Shown one piece after another: positions 27,858-35,753 of a stretch of DNA of 64,000 bases. The notes under the pieces are model-generated. The model worked only from the letters and a program-made list of their open reading frames with translations. It was not told the DNA's origin and ran no database searches. Position 1 is the stretch's first letter. Each line of letters starts with the position of its first letter. The translations under genes and the position numbers were made by a program. Location: contig NZ_AP027204.1 in the NCBI RefSeq assembly GCF_027944005.1, positions 744,001 to 808,000 of the forward strand. The letters run 5' to 3'. The DNA is from Polynucleobacter sp. SHI8. GTDB taxonomy: Bacteria > Pseudomonadota > Gammaproteobacteria > Burkholderiales > Burkholderiaceae.

Positions 27858-28538
27858 TTATGAGAAATGTTGATTGAGGTATTGAGCTGTGACTTGTATG
27901 GAGGATAAGACTGGTTTGCCTAAGAGTAATGATAGAGGATGAAGAACTTCTTGGGTCGGTAATTGTGAGCAAGCAATAAAAAGGGCATCTATATCATCAG
28001 AAAATAAAGTTTTAGCCTTTTCTGCAACTTGTTCCGCGGTGATTTGTCCAAGCGCGATGACATCCTGAGCATAAAAGCTATCGAAATGTCGAACTTCGAT
28101 GCCGCCAGATTTGAGAAACAGTTTGAGTTGATCATTGACGTGATCTTGATAGGGTGTCAGTAAGGAGATATTTTTCGCACCAATTTCTTGAAGGGCTTGG
28201 ACCATCGAGTAGGCTGTTGTGACAACAGGCTTACCTGTAACTTCTCCAATCCGCTGTGCCATCTCACGATCTCCCTCAGGACCTAGAATAAATCCAGCCG
28301 CAGTACAACCATAAGCAACAATATCCAAATCAAGTTTGGCAGCTTGTTCACAAACTTCAATTGTGGAGATTTTGTAGGCAGGTAGTGACTCTGTGGTGAG
28401 TAAGCCTTTTCCTCTTGGAACTTTAACAACTTCACAAGATGAGCCTTTAGGTAACCAATGTAAAAGCTCTTGGTGCATTGTCGTATTATTTTCAGGAACA
28501 ACTAACATGACATGAAGAGGATTTGTAGATGGATTCAT
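27858..28538 (-). CDS. Asp/Glu racemase superfamily protein, maleate isomerase/arylmalonate decarboxylase-like
   Basis: A 226-residue two-domain protein. The opening VMLVVPENNTTMHQELL is typical of maleate cis-trans isomerase and arylmalonate decarboxylase relatives. The two catalytic Cys are present: YGCTAAGFILG near residue 77 and LFIACSQLPTQE near 189. Maleate isomerase makes fumarate from maleate in nicotinate or gentisate degradation. In context (Bug receptor, LigI-like hydrolase) it probably isomerises or decarboxylates a ring-cleavage diacid. It starts just after the propeller gene on the same strand. Confidence 0.84.
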   Translation of the reverse strand: MNPSTNPLHVMLVVPENNTTMHQELLHWLPKGSSCEVVKVPRGKGLLTTESLPAYKISTIEVCEQAAKLDLDIVAYGCTAAGFILGPEGDREMAQRIGEVTGKPVVTTAYSMVQALQEIGAKNISLLTPYQDHVNDQLKLFLKSGGIEVRHFDSFYAQDVIALGQITAEQVAEKAKTLFSDDIDALFIACSQLPTQEVLHPLSLLLGKPVLSSIQVTAQYLNQHFS

Positions 28539-28545
28539 TATTATT

Positions 28546-29586
28546 TTATGATTGTGTTGGAGGGGGGCGACGAATAGTCATTGAATGTGGCGGTCGATCA
28601 TCACTATATTCAGTCGTACGCCAATGAAGAGCGCGTAACTCACCAAACTCATGAGGTAGCTTCTCCCAAGTAATTCCTTTATCTATACTTTTAAATAATT
28701 GCCCTAAGTTGGTACAAAGGAATAGTAGTCTAGCATTGGATTCGTGCATGGCAATACACCAGGGAGTGGAATTAAGAGATTGAGGTAAATTTACTTCAGT
28801 CCATGTATATCCATAATCAGAGCTTTTAAGAAGTTTTCCGTTATTTCCTGGAGGGCCATTACCGTTACAAAGCCAAATAGTTGAAGGATCGTCCTTTTGA
28901 ATAGCAATTGCTCTGGTATATTGCCATGGCGAATCTAACAGAACAAATTCCCAGTTAGCGCCATTATCTGTTGAGCGATGAAGACCTTGATTCGTTGTTG
29001 CATAAATAATTTTTGTACCATTAGGTATTTGTGTAACACATATACCATGAACATCAATTGAAATTAGGCCATTAGAAACCTCTTCCCAGGTAGCGCCATC
29101 ATCAATACTTTTAAAAATACCACCAATTTCAACGGTAGCCCACATCATTCCAGTATCTATTGGATCATATAAAATTTGAGTAAAACGGGTTGGCCCCATA
29201 TTAATTTTTGAAAAAGAGGCAAGACCTAGAATATCAATTTTCCCCCAAGTTAAACCAGCGTCTATCGATCGATAGAGTTCAGCAGGTCTTGAGCCAGCAA
29301 AAATGATGCTTGGATTATCTGGAGCCTGGGCTAAAGCCCAAACATCTTGCATTGGACTGTCGAGAAGTTTCCAGCGGGTTAGATTTTCATCCCATTGAAA
29401 TAAACCCATGTCTGTGCCGCAAAGTAAAAATTGGGGTTGTTTTAAGTGGCTTGAAAAACACCATGCTCTCGCTTCAAGGTACATACCGGAGTGGCTATTG
29501 GGGTGAACAAATTTTTCACCAACATCATCGCTAAACCATACAGAATGACCGGCAGTGCCCGCATACACCTCAACCCGGCTTTTCAT
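28546..29586 (-). CDS. Asp-box beta-propeller protein (sialidase/VPS10-like), cytoplasmic
   Basis: A 346-residue protein with at least five Asp-box repeats of the form S-x-D-x-G-x-x-W: SIDAGLTW, SIDDGATW, STDNGANW, SSDYGYTW and SIDKGITW, spaced by roughly 45-65 residues. This predicts a six- or seven-bladed propeller. No signal peptide and no sialidase RIP motif are visible, so it is not an exo-sialidase in the usual sense. GGAG eight bases upstream supports the start. It is the first gene of the operon that continues with racemase, Bug and amidohydrolase genes. Its role there is unknown. Confidence 0.82.
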   Translation of the reverse strand: MKSRVEVYAGTAGHSVWFSDDVGEKFVHPNSHSGMYLEARAWCFSSHLKQPQFLLCGTDMGLFQWDENLTRWKLLDSPMQDVWALAQAPDNPSIIFAGSRPAELYRSIDAGLTWGKIDILGLASFSKINMGPTRFTQILYDPIDTGMMWATVEIGGIFKSIDDGATWEEVSNGLISIDVHGICVTQIPNGTKIIYATTNQGLHRSTDNGANWEFVLLDSPWQYTRAIAIQKDDPSTIWLCNGNGPPGNNGKLLKSSDYGYTWTEVNLPQSLNSTPWCIAMHESNARLLFLCTNLGQLFKSIDKGITWEKLPHEFGELRALHWRTTEYSDDRPPHSMTIRRPPPTQS

Positions 29587-29676
29587 AAAGACTCCAATGT
29601 CTATTGTTATGGGAAGTATCCTAATCCAATGCTTTATATTATATCTAATTACATTTTTAAAATATCAGGAGATAAG

Positions 29677-30651
29677 ATGAATTGCCTAAAATTACTACTT
29701 CAAGTTTTTTTTAGTTTTTTTATTGGTATGGTTCATGTCACATCTCAAGCACAAACCTACCCTAATAAGCCAATCCATATTGTGATTGGATTTCCGCCTG
29801 GCGGAGCGATTGATACTCTTGGCAGAGTATTAGCACCAAAAATATCTAAAGAGCTTGGCCAACCAGTAGTTATAGACAACAAGGGTGGCGCAGGAGGTGT
29901 TATTGGTATGCAATTTGTCGCCAATGCAGAACCTGATGGCTACACATTATTTTTAGGAACATTAGGTAATTACAGCATTACTCCTGCTATGGTGAAAGAT
30001 TTGCCATATAACGTGCAAAAAGATTTTGTACCTATTACTCAGGTAGCCTCCTCGCCATTTATTATTTTTACCAACCCACAGTTGCCAATTAAAAATGTAG
30101 CTGAATTAATCGGATATGCAAAAGCAAATCCGGGTAAAGTATATTTTTCATCAAGTGGTAATGGTGGTTTACCACATATGGCTGGAGAAATTTTTAATGA
30201 AGCCGCTGGCACAAAAATAATTCATGTTCCTTACAAAGGAAGTGCGCCAAGTATTACTGATGTCATTGGTGGGCAGGTGCAATTAACTTTTGAAGCTATT
30301 GCAATTGGCTTACCTTACCTTAAATCTGGAAGATTAAAGGGAATAGCCACCACGGATAGTAAGCGTTTATCCATATTGCCAGAGATACCTACTGTTTCAG
30401 AGTCTCTTCCAGGATTTGTGTTGAAGAATTGGTTTGGACTTTCAGCACCAAAACAAACTTCATCAGATAAAGTTCAATTGATTCAAAAAAGTATTTTAAT
30501 TGCGATGAAAGATCCTGAAGTAATTAAAACAATGAATGATTTAGGATTAGAACCTGTGGGAGATTCTCCAACAGAATTTGCGCAATTTATTCGTCAGGAG
30601 ACAAATCGTTGGCAAACAGTATTTGCTAAAGGTAATATTAAATTAGATTAG
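29677..30651 (+). CDS. Bug-family substrate-binding protein
   Basis: A 324-residue receptor. The ATG at 29677 follows AGGAGA and opens a signal peptide (MNCLKLLLQVFFSFFIGMV, cleaved near SQAQT); the frame is open further upstream but that part overlaps the divergent propeller gene and is not protein-like. YPNKPIHIVIGFPPGGAID, PDGYTLFLGTLGNYSITP and VPYKGSAPSITDVIGG identify the family. It is alone, divergent from the propeller operon and convergent with mtgA. Confidence 0.92.
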   Translation: MNCLKLLLQVFFSFFIGMVHVTSQAQTYPNKPIHIVIGFPPGGAIDTLGRVLAPKISKELGQPVVIDNKGGAGGVIGMQFVANAEPDGYTLFLGTLGNYSITPAMVKDLPYNVQKDFVPITQVASSPFIIFTNPQLPIKNVAELIGYAKANPGKVYFSSSGNGGLPHMAGEIFNEAAGTKIIHVPYKGSAPSITDVIGGQVQLTFEAIAIGLPYLKSGRLKGIATTDSKRLSILPEIPTVSESLPGFVLKNWFGLSAPKQTSSDKVQLIQKSILIAMKDPEVIKTMNDLGLEPVGDSPTEFAQFIRQETNRWQTVFAKGNIKLD

Positions 30652-30660
30652 TCTAAATGG

Positions 30661-31335
30661 CTATGGAACACTTACCATGCGCATACGATATAGCAGAATG
30701 TTGGCTTTACGAGATGCCATAGGGGAATTTCTCATTTGATCAAATCTTCTAGGCGCTGGCAGAATGGCAGCTAACCAAGCCGCTTGTTGTGGACTTAACT
30801 GCGATGCTGAAATTCCATAATAATGCTTTGCTGCGGCTTCAATGCCAAAAATACCAACACCCCATTCTGCGACATTGAGATAGATTTCTAAAATACGTTT
30901 TTTACTTAGAACGACTTCGAGCATTCCAGTAATGAGCATTTCTTCTGCTTTTCTAATATAGCTTTGTTCTGCAGATAAAAACAAATTCTTGCTGAGTTGC
31001 ATCGTAATGGTTGAGCCTCCACGTTTGATTTTCCCATTTGCAACATTTTCTTTCGCGGCTTTTTCTAAAGCATCCCAATCGACTCCATCATGAACTGTAA
31101 AATTAGCATCCTCTGATGCAATCACTGCTTGCTTAATAGATAAAGATATTTTTTCATAAGGCACCCATTGCTTAGTGATTAAACGAGGCGGGCTTTGCGA
31201 ACTTAGACGATTTTTTTCAGCATGCATAAAAGCGGTTTCTTTGGGGTTAAACTCCAAGTACCAAACCACTTGCACAAAAAAATATAACTGAATGGTAATG
31301 AACAGACCCAAAATAATTTTCAAAAAACTTTTCAA
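30661..31335 (-). CDS. mtgA: Monofunctional biosynthetic peptidoglycan transglycosylase
   Basis: A 224-residue GT51 glycosyltransferase with one N-terminal membrane helix (about 7-25). The catalytic blocks are IASEDANFTVHDGVDW near residue 92 with the first Glu, RGGSTITMQLSKNLFL near 125, and EIYLNVAEWGVGIFGIEAA near 170 with the second Glu. It polymerises lipid II at the outer face of the inner membrane. The TTG start has AGGAAG four bases upstream. The length is normal. It is transcribed alone; an IS605-type end lies about 70 bases upstream of its start. Confidence 0.92.
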   Translation of the reverse strand: MKSFLKIILGLFITIQLYFFVQVVWYLEFNPKETAFMHAEKNRLSSQSPPRLITKQWVPYEKISLSIKQAVIASEDANFTVHDGVDWDALEKAAKENVANGKIKRGGSTITMQLSKNLFLSAEQSYIRKAEEMLITGMLEVVLSKKRILEIYLNVAEWGVGIFGIEAAAKHYYGISASQLSPQQAAWLAAILPAPRRFDQMRNSPMASRKANILLYRMRMVSVP

Positions 31336-31676
31336 ATTTCTTCCTATGCACGTTAGTGAAAGAGATTGGTTCTATCGACAGCATGAGCTAGATATGTTAA
31401 CAAAATGTTAAGTAAGAAATCCCCCGTCCTTCAGGACGGGGAGGATGTCAACGAAACCTTTGGAATTCTTCATCTAAAGCCTCAGAATGATGTGTGGATG
31501 AATAGAGGATTAGTCTTTGGGGTTTTTCTGCATCTTTAAGCATGGTTTGATATTTAAAAGATTGAATCTGAACACATATTTGACGATGAAAACCCTTATA
31601 GGGTAAAGGGTTAATGACAAATTGTTGAAGATAGTATCTAATAGGTTACATGTAAATTTCTTAGGAGAAATCAATA
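31336..31676. other. 340-base intergenic region with a solo IS end
   Basis: Between mtgA (minus) and the Tim44-like gene (plus) no coding frame of note is seen. It holds the IS605-type right end at 31411-31451, a small inverted repeat TTAACA-aaa-TGTTAA just before it, and the likely promoter and AGGAGA ribosome site of the Tim44-like gene near its right end. The rest shows no recognisable element. Confidence 0.6.
31411..31451 (+). mobile_element. Solo right end of an IS200/IS605-type element
   Basis: GAAATCCCCC is followed by a perfect hairpin (stem CCCCGTCC/GGACGGGG at 31422-31429 and 31434-31441, loop TTCA) and then AGGATGTCAA. It matches the block after the TnpB remnant at 56 kb and the inverted copy at 11.1 kb. 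There is no transposase or left end in the gap, so it is a remnant or one end of a very short non-autonomous element. Confidence 0.75.
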
Positions 31677-32669
31677 ATGAAGTTGAGTTATTTAAAAGCT
31701 TTAGCAGTTGTTGCAATTACGTCAACCATTATGTTGAGTGGAACGGTCGTTGAGGCAAAAAAATTAGGTGGAGGATCTAGCATGGGTCGACAATCTAACA
31801 CGGTTACAAACAGCCAAAGTGCCCTACCTCCCAAACCTGCTGCTGCACCGGTTAACGCCGCACCAAAACCATCTACACCAACTCCTGCTGCTCCACAAGC
31901 ACCAGCACCTAGTCGTTTTGGTGGAATGGGTGGAATTTTAGGTGGAATTGCTGCCGGTATTGGTTTAAGTTACTTGTTCTCGCATTTAGGAATGGGGGCA
32001 GAGATGGGTTCCATGTTCTCCTCATTACTCATTGTGATTGCAGTTGCATTCATTGGATTGTGGTTGTTTAGAAAGTTTATGAGCAGAAGCGCTGCGTCAC
32101 CCACATTAAGTACTGGCATTCCTGGCATGAATTTCCAACAATCTGATGCTTCTATCAATGCTGGAAATTCTTACCCAGCAAGTAAGGCATCTAATGTATC
32201 ACCATTACAAACGATGCCAAGTTCAAATCAAATGCCGCTCATCACTGAGCCTGCTCATCATGATTTGCCATCAAGTGTTCAAGCGAATTTAACGCCAAAT
32301 TCATTTGCCGATAAGGAAAATTTTCTAGAAAATGCGAAGAAATTATTTTTACAGCTTCAAGAAGCCTCAGATCAGCAAAATATTGATGTTTTAAAAGAGT
32401 ACACAAGCCCTGAGCTATTCACTCATTTAAGAAAAGATATGCTTGCTCGAGTTACAGCGATCAGTCATACGCAAGTATTAACTTTGGCAGCTGACTTATT
32501 GGCTGTTGAAGAAGAGAATCATGAGTATTTGGCAAGTGTTCGATTCTCAGGTTCTTTACGCGAAGAAGTAAATGGACCAGTCGAAGATTTTGCAGAGGTT
32601 TGGAATTGGTCAAAACCAATGGACAGTTCTAGCGGATGGATTTTGTGCGGAATTCAGCAAATCAATTAA
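31677..32669 (+). CDS. Tim44-like domain membrane protein
   Basis: A 330-residue protein. It has a signal or anchor helix (residues about 7-25), a Pro/Ala-rich linker (about 50-80), a Gly-rich stretch GGMGGILGGIAAGIG, a second membrane helix near 112-130 (LLIVIAVAFIGLWLF), and a C-terminal Tim44-like domain starting near ENFLENAKKLFLQLQ and ending WSKPMDSSSGWILCGIQQI. Proteins of this layout are common in Burkholderiales; the bacterial function is not established, though membrane or import-related binding is presumed from the mitochondrial homologue. It is monocistronic with its own terminator. Confidence 0.85.
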   Translation: MKLSYLKALAVVAITSTIMLSGTVVEAKKLGGGSSMGRQSNTVTNSQSALPPKPAAAPVNAAPKPSTPTPAAPQAPAPSRFGGMGGILGGIAAGIGLSYLFSHLGMGAEMGSMFSSLLIVIAVAFIGLWLFRKFMSRSAASPTLSTGIPGMNFQQSDASINAGNSYPASKASNVSPLQTMPSSNQMPLITEPAHHDLPSSVQANLTPNSFADKENFLENAKKLFLQLQEASDQQNIDVLKEYTSPELFTHLRKDMLARVTAISHTQVLTLAADLLAVEEENHEYLASVRFSGSLREEVNGPVEDFAEVWNWSKPMDSSSGWILCGIQQIN

Positions 32670-32692
32670 AGATGCATTTATTTGTGAAGTTA

Positions 32693-32720
32693 TAAAACGA
32701 GGGGTTTAACCCTCGTTTTA
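32693..32720. terminator. Bidirectional intrinsic terminator
   Basis: A perfect 11-bp inverted repeat, TAAAACGAGGG and CCCTCGTTTTA around a six-base loop, separates the convergent Tim44-like and flavin reductase-like genes. The A-run on one side and T-run on the other allow it to end transcription in both directions. The last three bases are also the stop codon of the flavin reductase-like gene. Confidence 0.85.
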
Positions 32721-33338
32721 TTTTGGGCGATACATCTTAAATAATTGCTCAGGACCAATTTTGAAATAATCCGCAGGACCACCTCCACGCAGTATGAAAT
32801 TCGCTGTAGAGGTATTGAAAATACCGTCTTGTAGTAACTCTTTTGCTATATGAACAGCAACAACCTCACCCAAAGTAAGCCAACTAGATAATTGATTACC
32901 TTCAGCATTTTGCATGTGAATCATTTGGGTTAATTTACATTCAAAAGAAACTTTACTCTGCGCCACACGTGGCACCTGAATAACCGATGAGGCTAGAGGG
33001 GTTAATCCTGCCAATTCAAATTCATTCACATCTGGCGGTACTTCTGCACAAGTGGCATTCATTTGTTCAGCCAAATCTAAGGTTACCAAATTCCAAGTAA
33101 ATTCTCGAGTTTGAGAAATGTTGCTAACTGAGTCTTTGTAGCCCGTGCTTGCAAAACCTATAATGGGGGGAGATGCATGAAAAGCATTGAAAAAGCTGTA
33201 AGGCGCCAGGTTTAGGTTGCCTTGACTGCTTTGGCTAGCAATCCAACCAATAGGGCGAGGCCCAACTATCGATTTAAATGGATCATGTGGTAATCCGTGC
33301 CCATTTTTTGGCTCGTAAGAATGAAAAGTATTAGACAT
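32718..33338 (-). CDS. Flavin reductase-like (FMN-binding split-barrel) protein
   Basis: A 206-residue protein of the flavin reductase-like domain family. The FMN-binding core is visible as VGPRPIGWIASQSSQGNLNL near residue 26, followed by APYSFFNAFHASPPIIGF and STREF-like TREFTWNLV near 78. Relatives bind FMN and either reduce it for monooxygenases or act as stand-alone oxidoreductases. The ATG at 33338 (MSNTFHSYEP) is chosen over a TTG four codons upstream. It converges on the Tim44-like gene. Physiological partner unknown. Confidence 0.84.
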   Translation of the reverse strand: MSNTFHSYEPKNGHGLPHDPFKSIVGPRPIGWIASQSSQGNLNLAPYSFFNAFHASPPIIGFASTGYKDSVSNISQTREFTWNLVTLDLAEQMNATCAEVPPDVNEFELAGLTPLASSVIQVPRVAQSKVSFECKLTQMIHMQNAEGNQLSSWLTLGEVVAVHIAKELLQDGIFNTSTANFILRGGGPADYFKIGPEQLFKMYRPK

Positions 33339-33427
33339 AGAAACTCTCAACTAAAAATTTGATTTTAATCGAACGGTCAGCCCAGAAATGAGTGTTTGAG
33401 AAAGACTCTAAGAATCTTTCTCTATTT

Positions 33428-34309
33428 TTACTTGGTAGAAAATTCAATGCGGCGATTTTTTGCTTTGCCGATATCAGAACTGTTCTCTGCGATGGGCTTT
33501 GTATCTCCAAAACCAGCAGTTTTGAGTTGACTAATAGCAACTCCTTGACTTACTAAATAGGATTTGATTTTATCTGCGCGTGTAAGTGAAAGAACTTTAT
33601 TCTCTTCAGGATTGCCAACATTATCCGTATGACCATTGATAGACACGTTGAGTGTGTCATTTTTCAAGATATCGGCAATTTGATTAAGGATGGGTTTAAC
33701 ATTATCTGGTACCTCGGATTCTCCTGTGTTGTATTCGATGGGGAGATTGAGAAGAGTACTCGCGTCTAGAGATTCTTGATTCAATTGAGGGTCGACATTC
33801 ACAGATACATCAGTTGTTGCATCAGAAGTAAACCAGCTTTTAAGTCCAGCTAATAAAGTACTTTTCTGATCTTCAGACCCAACGCTAGCCTCACCAGTGA
33901 TGAGTTTATTTCCTAAATGGAGACTCAGTTGTGGAACAGTCTTAAGTTTAGATAAGACTTCAAAAGGTTTTACATTCCACCAAAAGCGTGGCGCATCAGG
34001 TTTGATGGTTAATTGATCCACGACATTGTCGTTTCCCCATAAAAGTCTAGCTGGGTTTAGAAGGCTCATTTTAGCTTTCTCATCCACCACATCTCCGGCA
34101 AGAGTAATTTTTCCATTAGATACTGAAAAATCAAAATTGCCTAAATATATAGGGTTTTTGGTCTCAGATTGAACTGATTGATTGGGAGAGTTCATGGAGT
34201 CGGCCACATTGATGCTAAGGCTGACCACACCAACTAGGATCGCAAGAATAACTGCCCCAACAATCCCTAAAACATAATTTTGATCATCATCCTGATTCAT
34301 TTGTGACAT
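33428..34309 (-). CDS. OmpA family protein
   Basis: A 293-residue protein. One membrane anchor (about 14-34, VLGIVGAVILAILVGVVSLSI) is followed by a periplasmic region with two BON-like repeats (LGNFDFSVSNGKITLAGDV and the following matching half), and a C-terminal OmpA-like peptidoglycan-binding domain: INGHTDNVGN near residue 223, RADKIKSYLVSQGV near 242 and GKAKNRRIEF at the end. It tethers the inner membrane to the cell wall. AGGGAAA precedes the start. It is divergent from the RND efflux operon. Confidence 0.87.
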   Translation of the reverse strand: MSQMNQDDDQNYVLGIVGAVILAILVGVVSLSINVADSMNSPNQSVQSETKNPIYLGNFDFSVSNGKITLAGDVVDEKAKMSLLNPARLLWGNDNVVDQLTIKPDAPRFWWNVKPFEVLSKLKTVPQLSLHLGNKLITGEASVGSEDQKSTLLAGLKSWFTSDATTDVSVNVDPQLNQESLDASTLLNLPIEYNTGESEVPDNVKPILNQIADILKNDTLNVSINGHTDNVGNPEENKVLSLTRADKIKSYLVSQGVAISQLKTAGFGDTKPIAENSSDIGKAKNRRIEFSTK

Positions 34310-34491
34310 AAGCTTTCCCTAAATTCGACGTCTAAAAGAACTATATTATGATCAAAATATTTCATTATGGTCATAAAGTAAAGTTGATTGGTTCAATATT
34401 TAAAGATTTTTCTTAAAACTAAGCTATTATATGATGTGTTTTATTAAACTCTTAAAATATACAAATTCCAAAGAAAACGAATGGTGTTTCA

Positions 34492-35730
34492 ATGAATGAA
34501 ACTAATAACAATTCTAAATTGTCCTTCCAAAATTTAAAAGGCTCTGCCATTCAAAGGTTTTCAAAAAATAAACCACTTTTGGTTGTCTTAGGAGTACTTA
34601 TCCTTGGAGTTTTAATTTGGGGCTTTATTCATCTTCTCCAGGGATTAAATAAAAAGCCCATTTTGGAAGAAAAGCAAAGCGCAGAAAATACCGTACAAAT
34701 TTCAGTAGAACAAGCCAAAGAAATTAAGACAGGCTTGGTAGCTAGCTATGACTTTCAGGAACTTCGAGAAGCCGTCGGGGTAATAGACTTTGATAAATAT
34801 AAAACTGCTGAGGTATTTTCTCCGTATCAAGGGCGTATCAATAAAGTTTTTGTAGAAGCTGGGAGTGACGTTAAAAAAGGTCAAACCTTATATACAGTTC
34901 TGGCTCCAGATGTTGCACAGGCTTCATCTGCTTTGTTATCTGCGGCAGGGGTTTACAAGCAGGCAAACGAAACGCTTAAGCGTGCTCGTGACTTATATGA
35001 ATTTAAAAGTATTTCTCAAAGAGAGTTAGAGCAAAACATCTCAGATCATCAGACTGCAGAGGGAAATTATATTGCCGCCAAAAAATCGATGGCTTTGTTT
35101 GGTTTTTCAGACGCAGAAATTGATCAAGTGATTAGCGCTAGAAAAGTGGATATAGAGCTTAATATTAAGAGTCCAATTAATGGACGTGTCATTACGAGAA
35201 ATGTAGCCACCGGTCAACTTGTTCAACCAGGGGTAGCCCCAGCGCCAATGACTGTTTCTGATACAACGAATTTATGGATGGTTGCGCAAGTCCCAGAGTC
35301 AGAGGCTCCTTTTTACAAAATCGGTCAAAGTGTTATTGTGAAAGTGCAGGCATATAAATATAAACTTTTCCCAGGAAAAGTTGTTTATGTAGCAGATTCA
35401 GTTGATCCTGCAACTCGGCGCTTAACCTTATATGCACAAATTCGTGATCCTGAGCGTGAATTAAAGCCTCAGATGTTAGCTAGTTTCAATATTGAAATTA
35501 CCAAACCAGAACCTTATCCCGCGATTCCTGCAGAAGCAGTGGTTCGAGAAAACAATGGAACAAGAGTAGTTTGGACGACATCTGATGGAAAATTATTTAA
35601 ACGTCGTGTGGTCAGTATTGGCATCACCCAAGCTGGTCTCGTACAAGTCTTAGACGGACTGCAAGCTGGTGAAATGATTGCTTTGAATAAAGCTTTATTT
35701 TTAAGTAATTTATACAGTGTTACACACTAG
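34492..35730 (+). CDS. RND efflux periplasmic adaptor (membrane fusion protein), CusB/CzcB-like
   Basis: A 412-residue membrane fusion protein with an N-terminal anchor (about 29-50). Domains follow in order: a barrel-lipoyl half (GRINKVFVEAGSDVKKGQTL near 112), an alpha-hairpin (about 145-205), the second lipoyl half (IKSPINGRVITRNVATGQLV near 224), a beta-barrel and a membrane-proximal domain. It bridges the pump and the outer-membrane channel. It is the first gene of a complete adaptor-pump-channel operon. No His/Met-rich metal-binding N-terminus is visible. Confidence 0.9.
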   Translation: MNETNNNSKLSFQNLKGSAIQRFSKNKPLLVVLGVLILGVLIWGFIHLLQGLNKKPILEEKQSAENTVQISVEQAKEIKTGLVASYDFQELREAVGVIDFDKYKTAEVFSPYQGRINKVFVEAGSDVKKGQTLYTVLAPDVAQASSALLSAAGVYKQANETLKRARDLYEFKSISQRELEQNISDHQTAEGNYIAAKKSMALFGFSDAEIDQVISARKVDIELNIKSPINGRVITRNVATGQLVQPGVAPAPMTVSDTTNLWMVAQVPESEAPFYKIGQSVIVKVQAYKYKLFPGKVVYVADSVDPATRRLTLYAQIRDPERELKPQMLASFNIEITKPEPYPAIPAEAVVRENNGTRVVWTTSDGKLFKRRVVSIGITQAGLVQVLDGLQAGEMIALNKALFLSNLYSVTH

Positions 35731-35753
35731 TTCAATGGCTGAATTAAAACTTC

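Noticed and set aside
29491..29676. Upstream extension of the Bug gene at 29677
   Set aside because: It overlaps the divergent propeller gene and has no signal-peptide character; AGGAGA precedes the ATG at 29677.
11116..31451. CRISPR-like interpretation of the repeated hairpin blocks
   Set aside because: The copies are isolated, kilobases apart and in different orientations, with no spacers or cas genes. They fit IS605-type ends instead.
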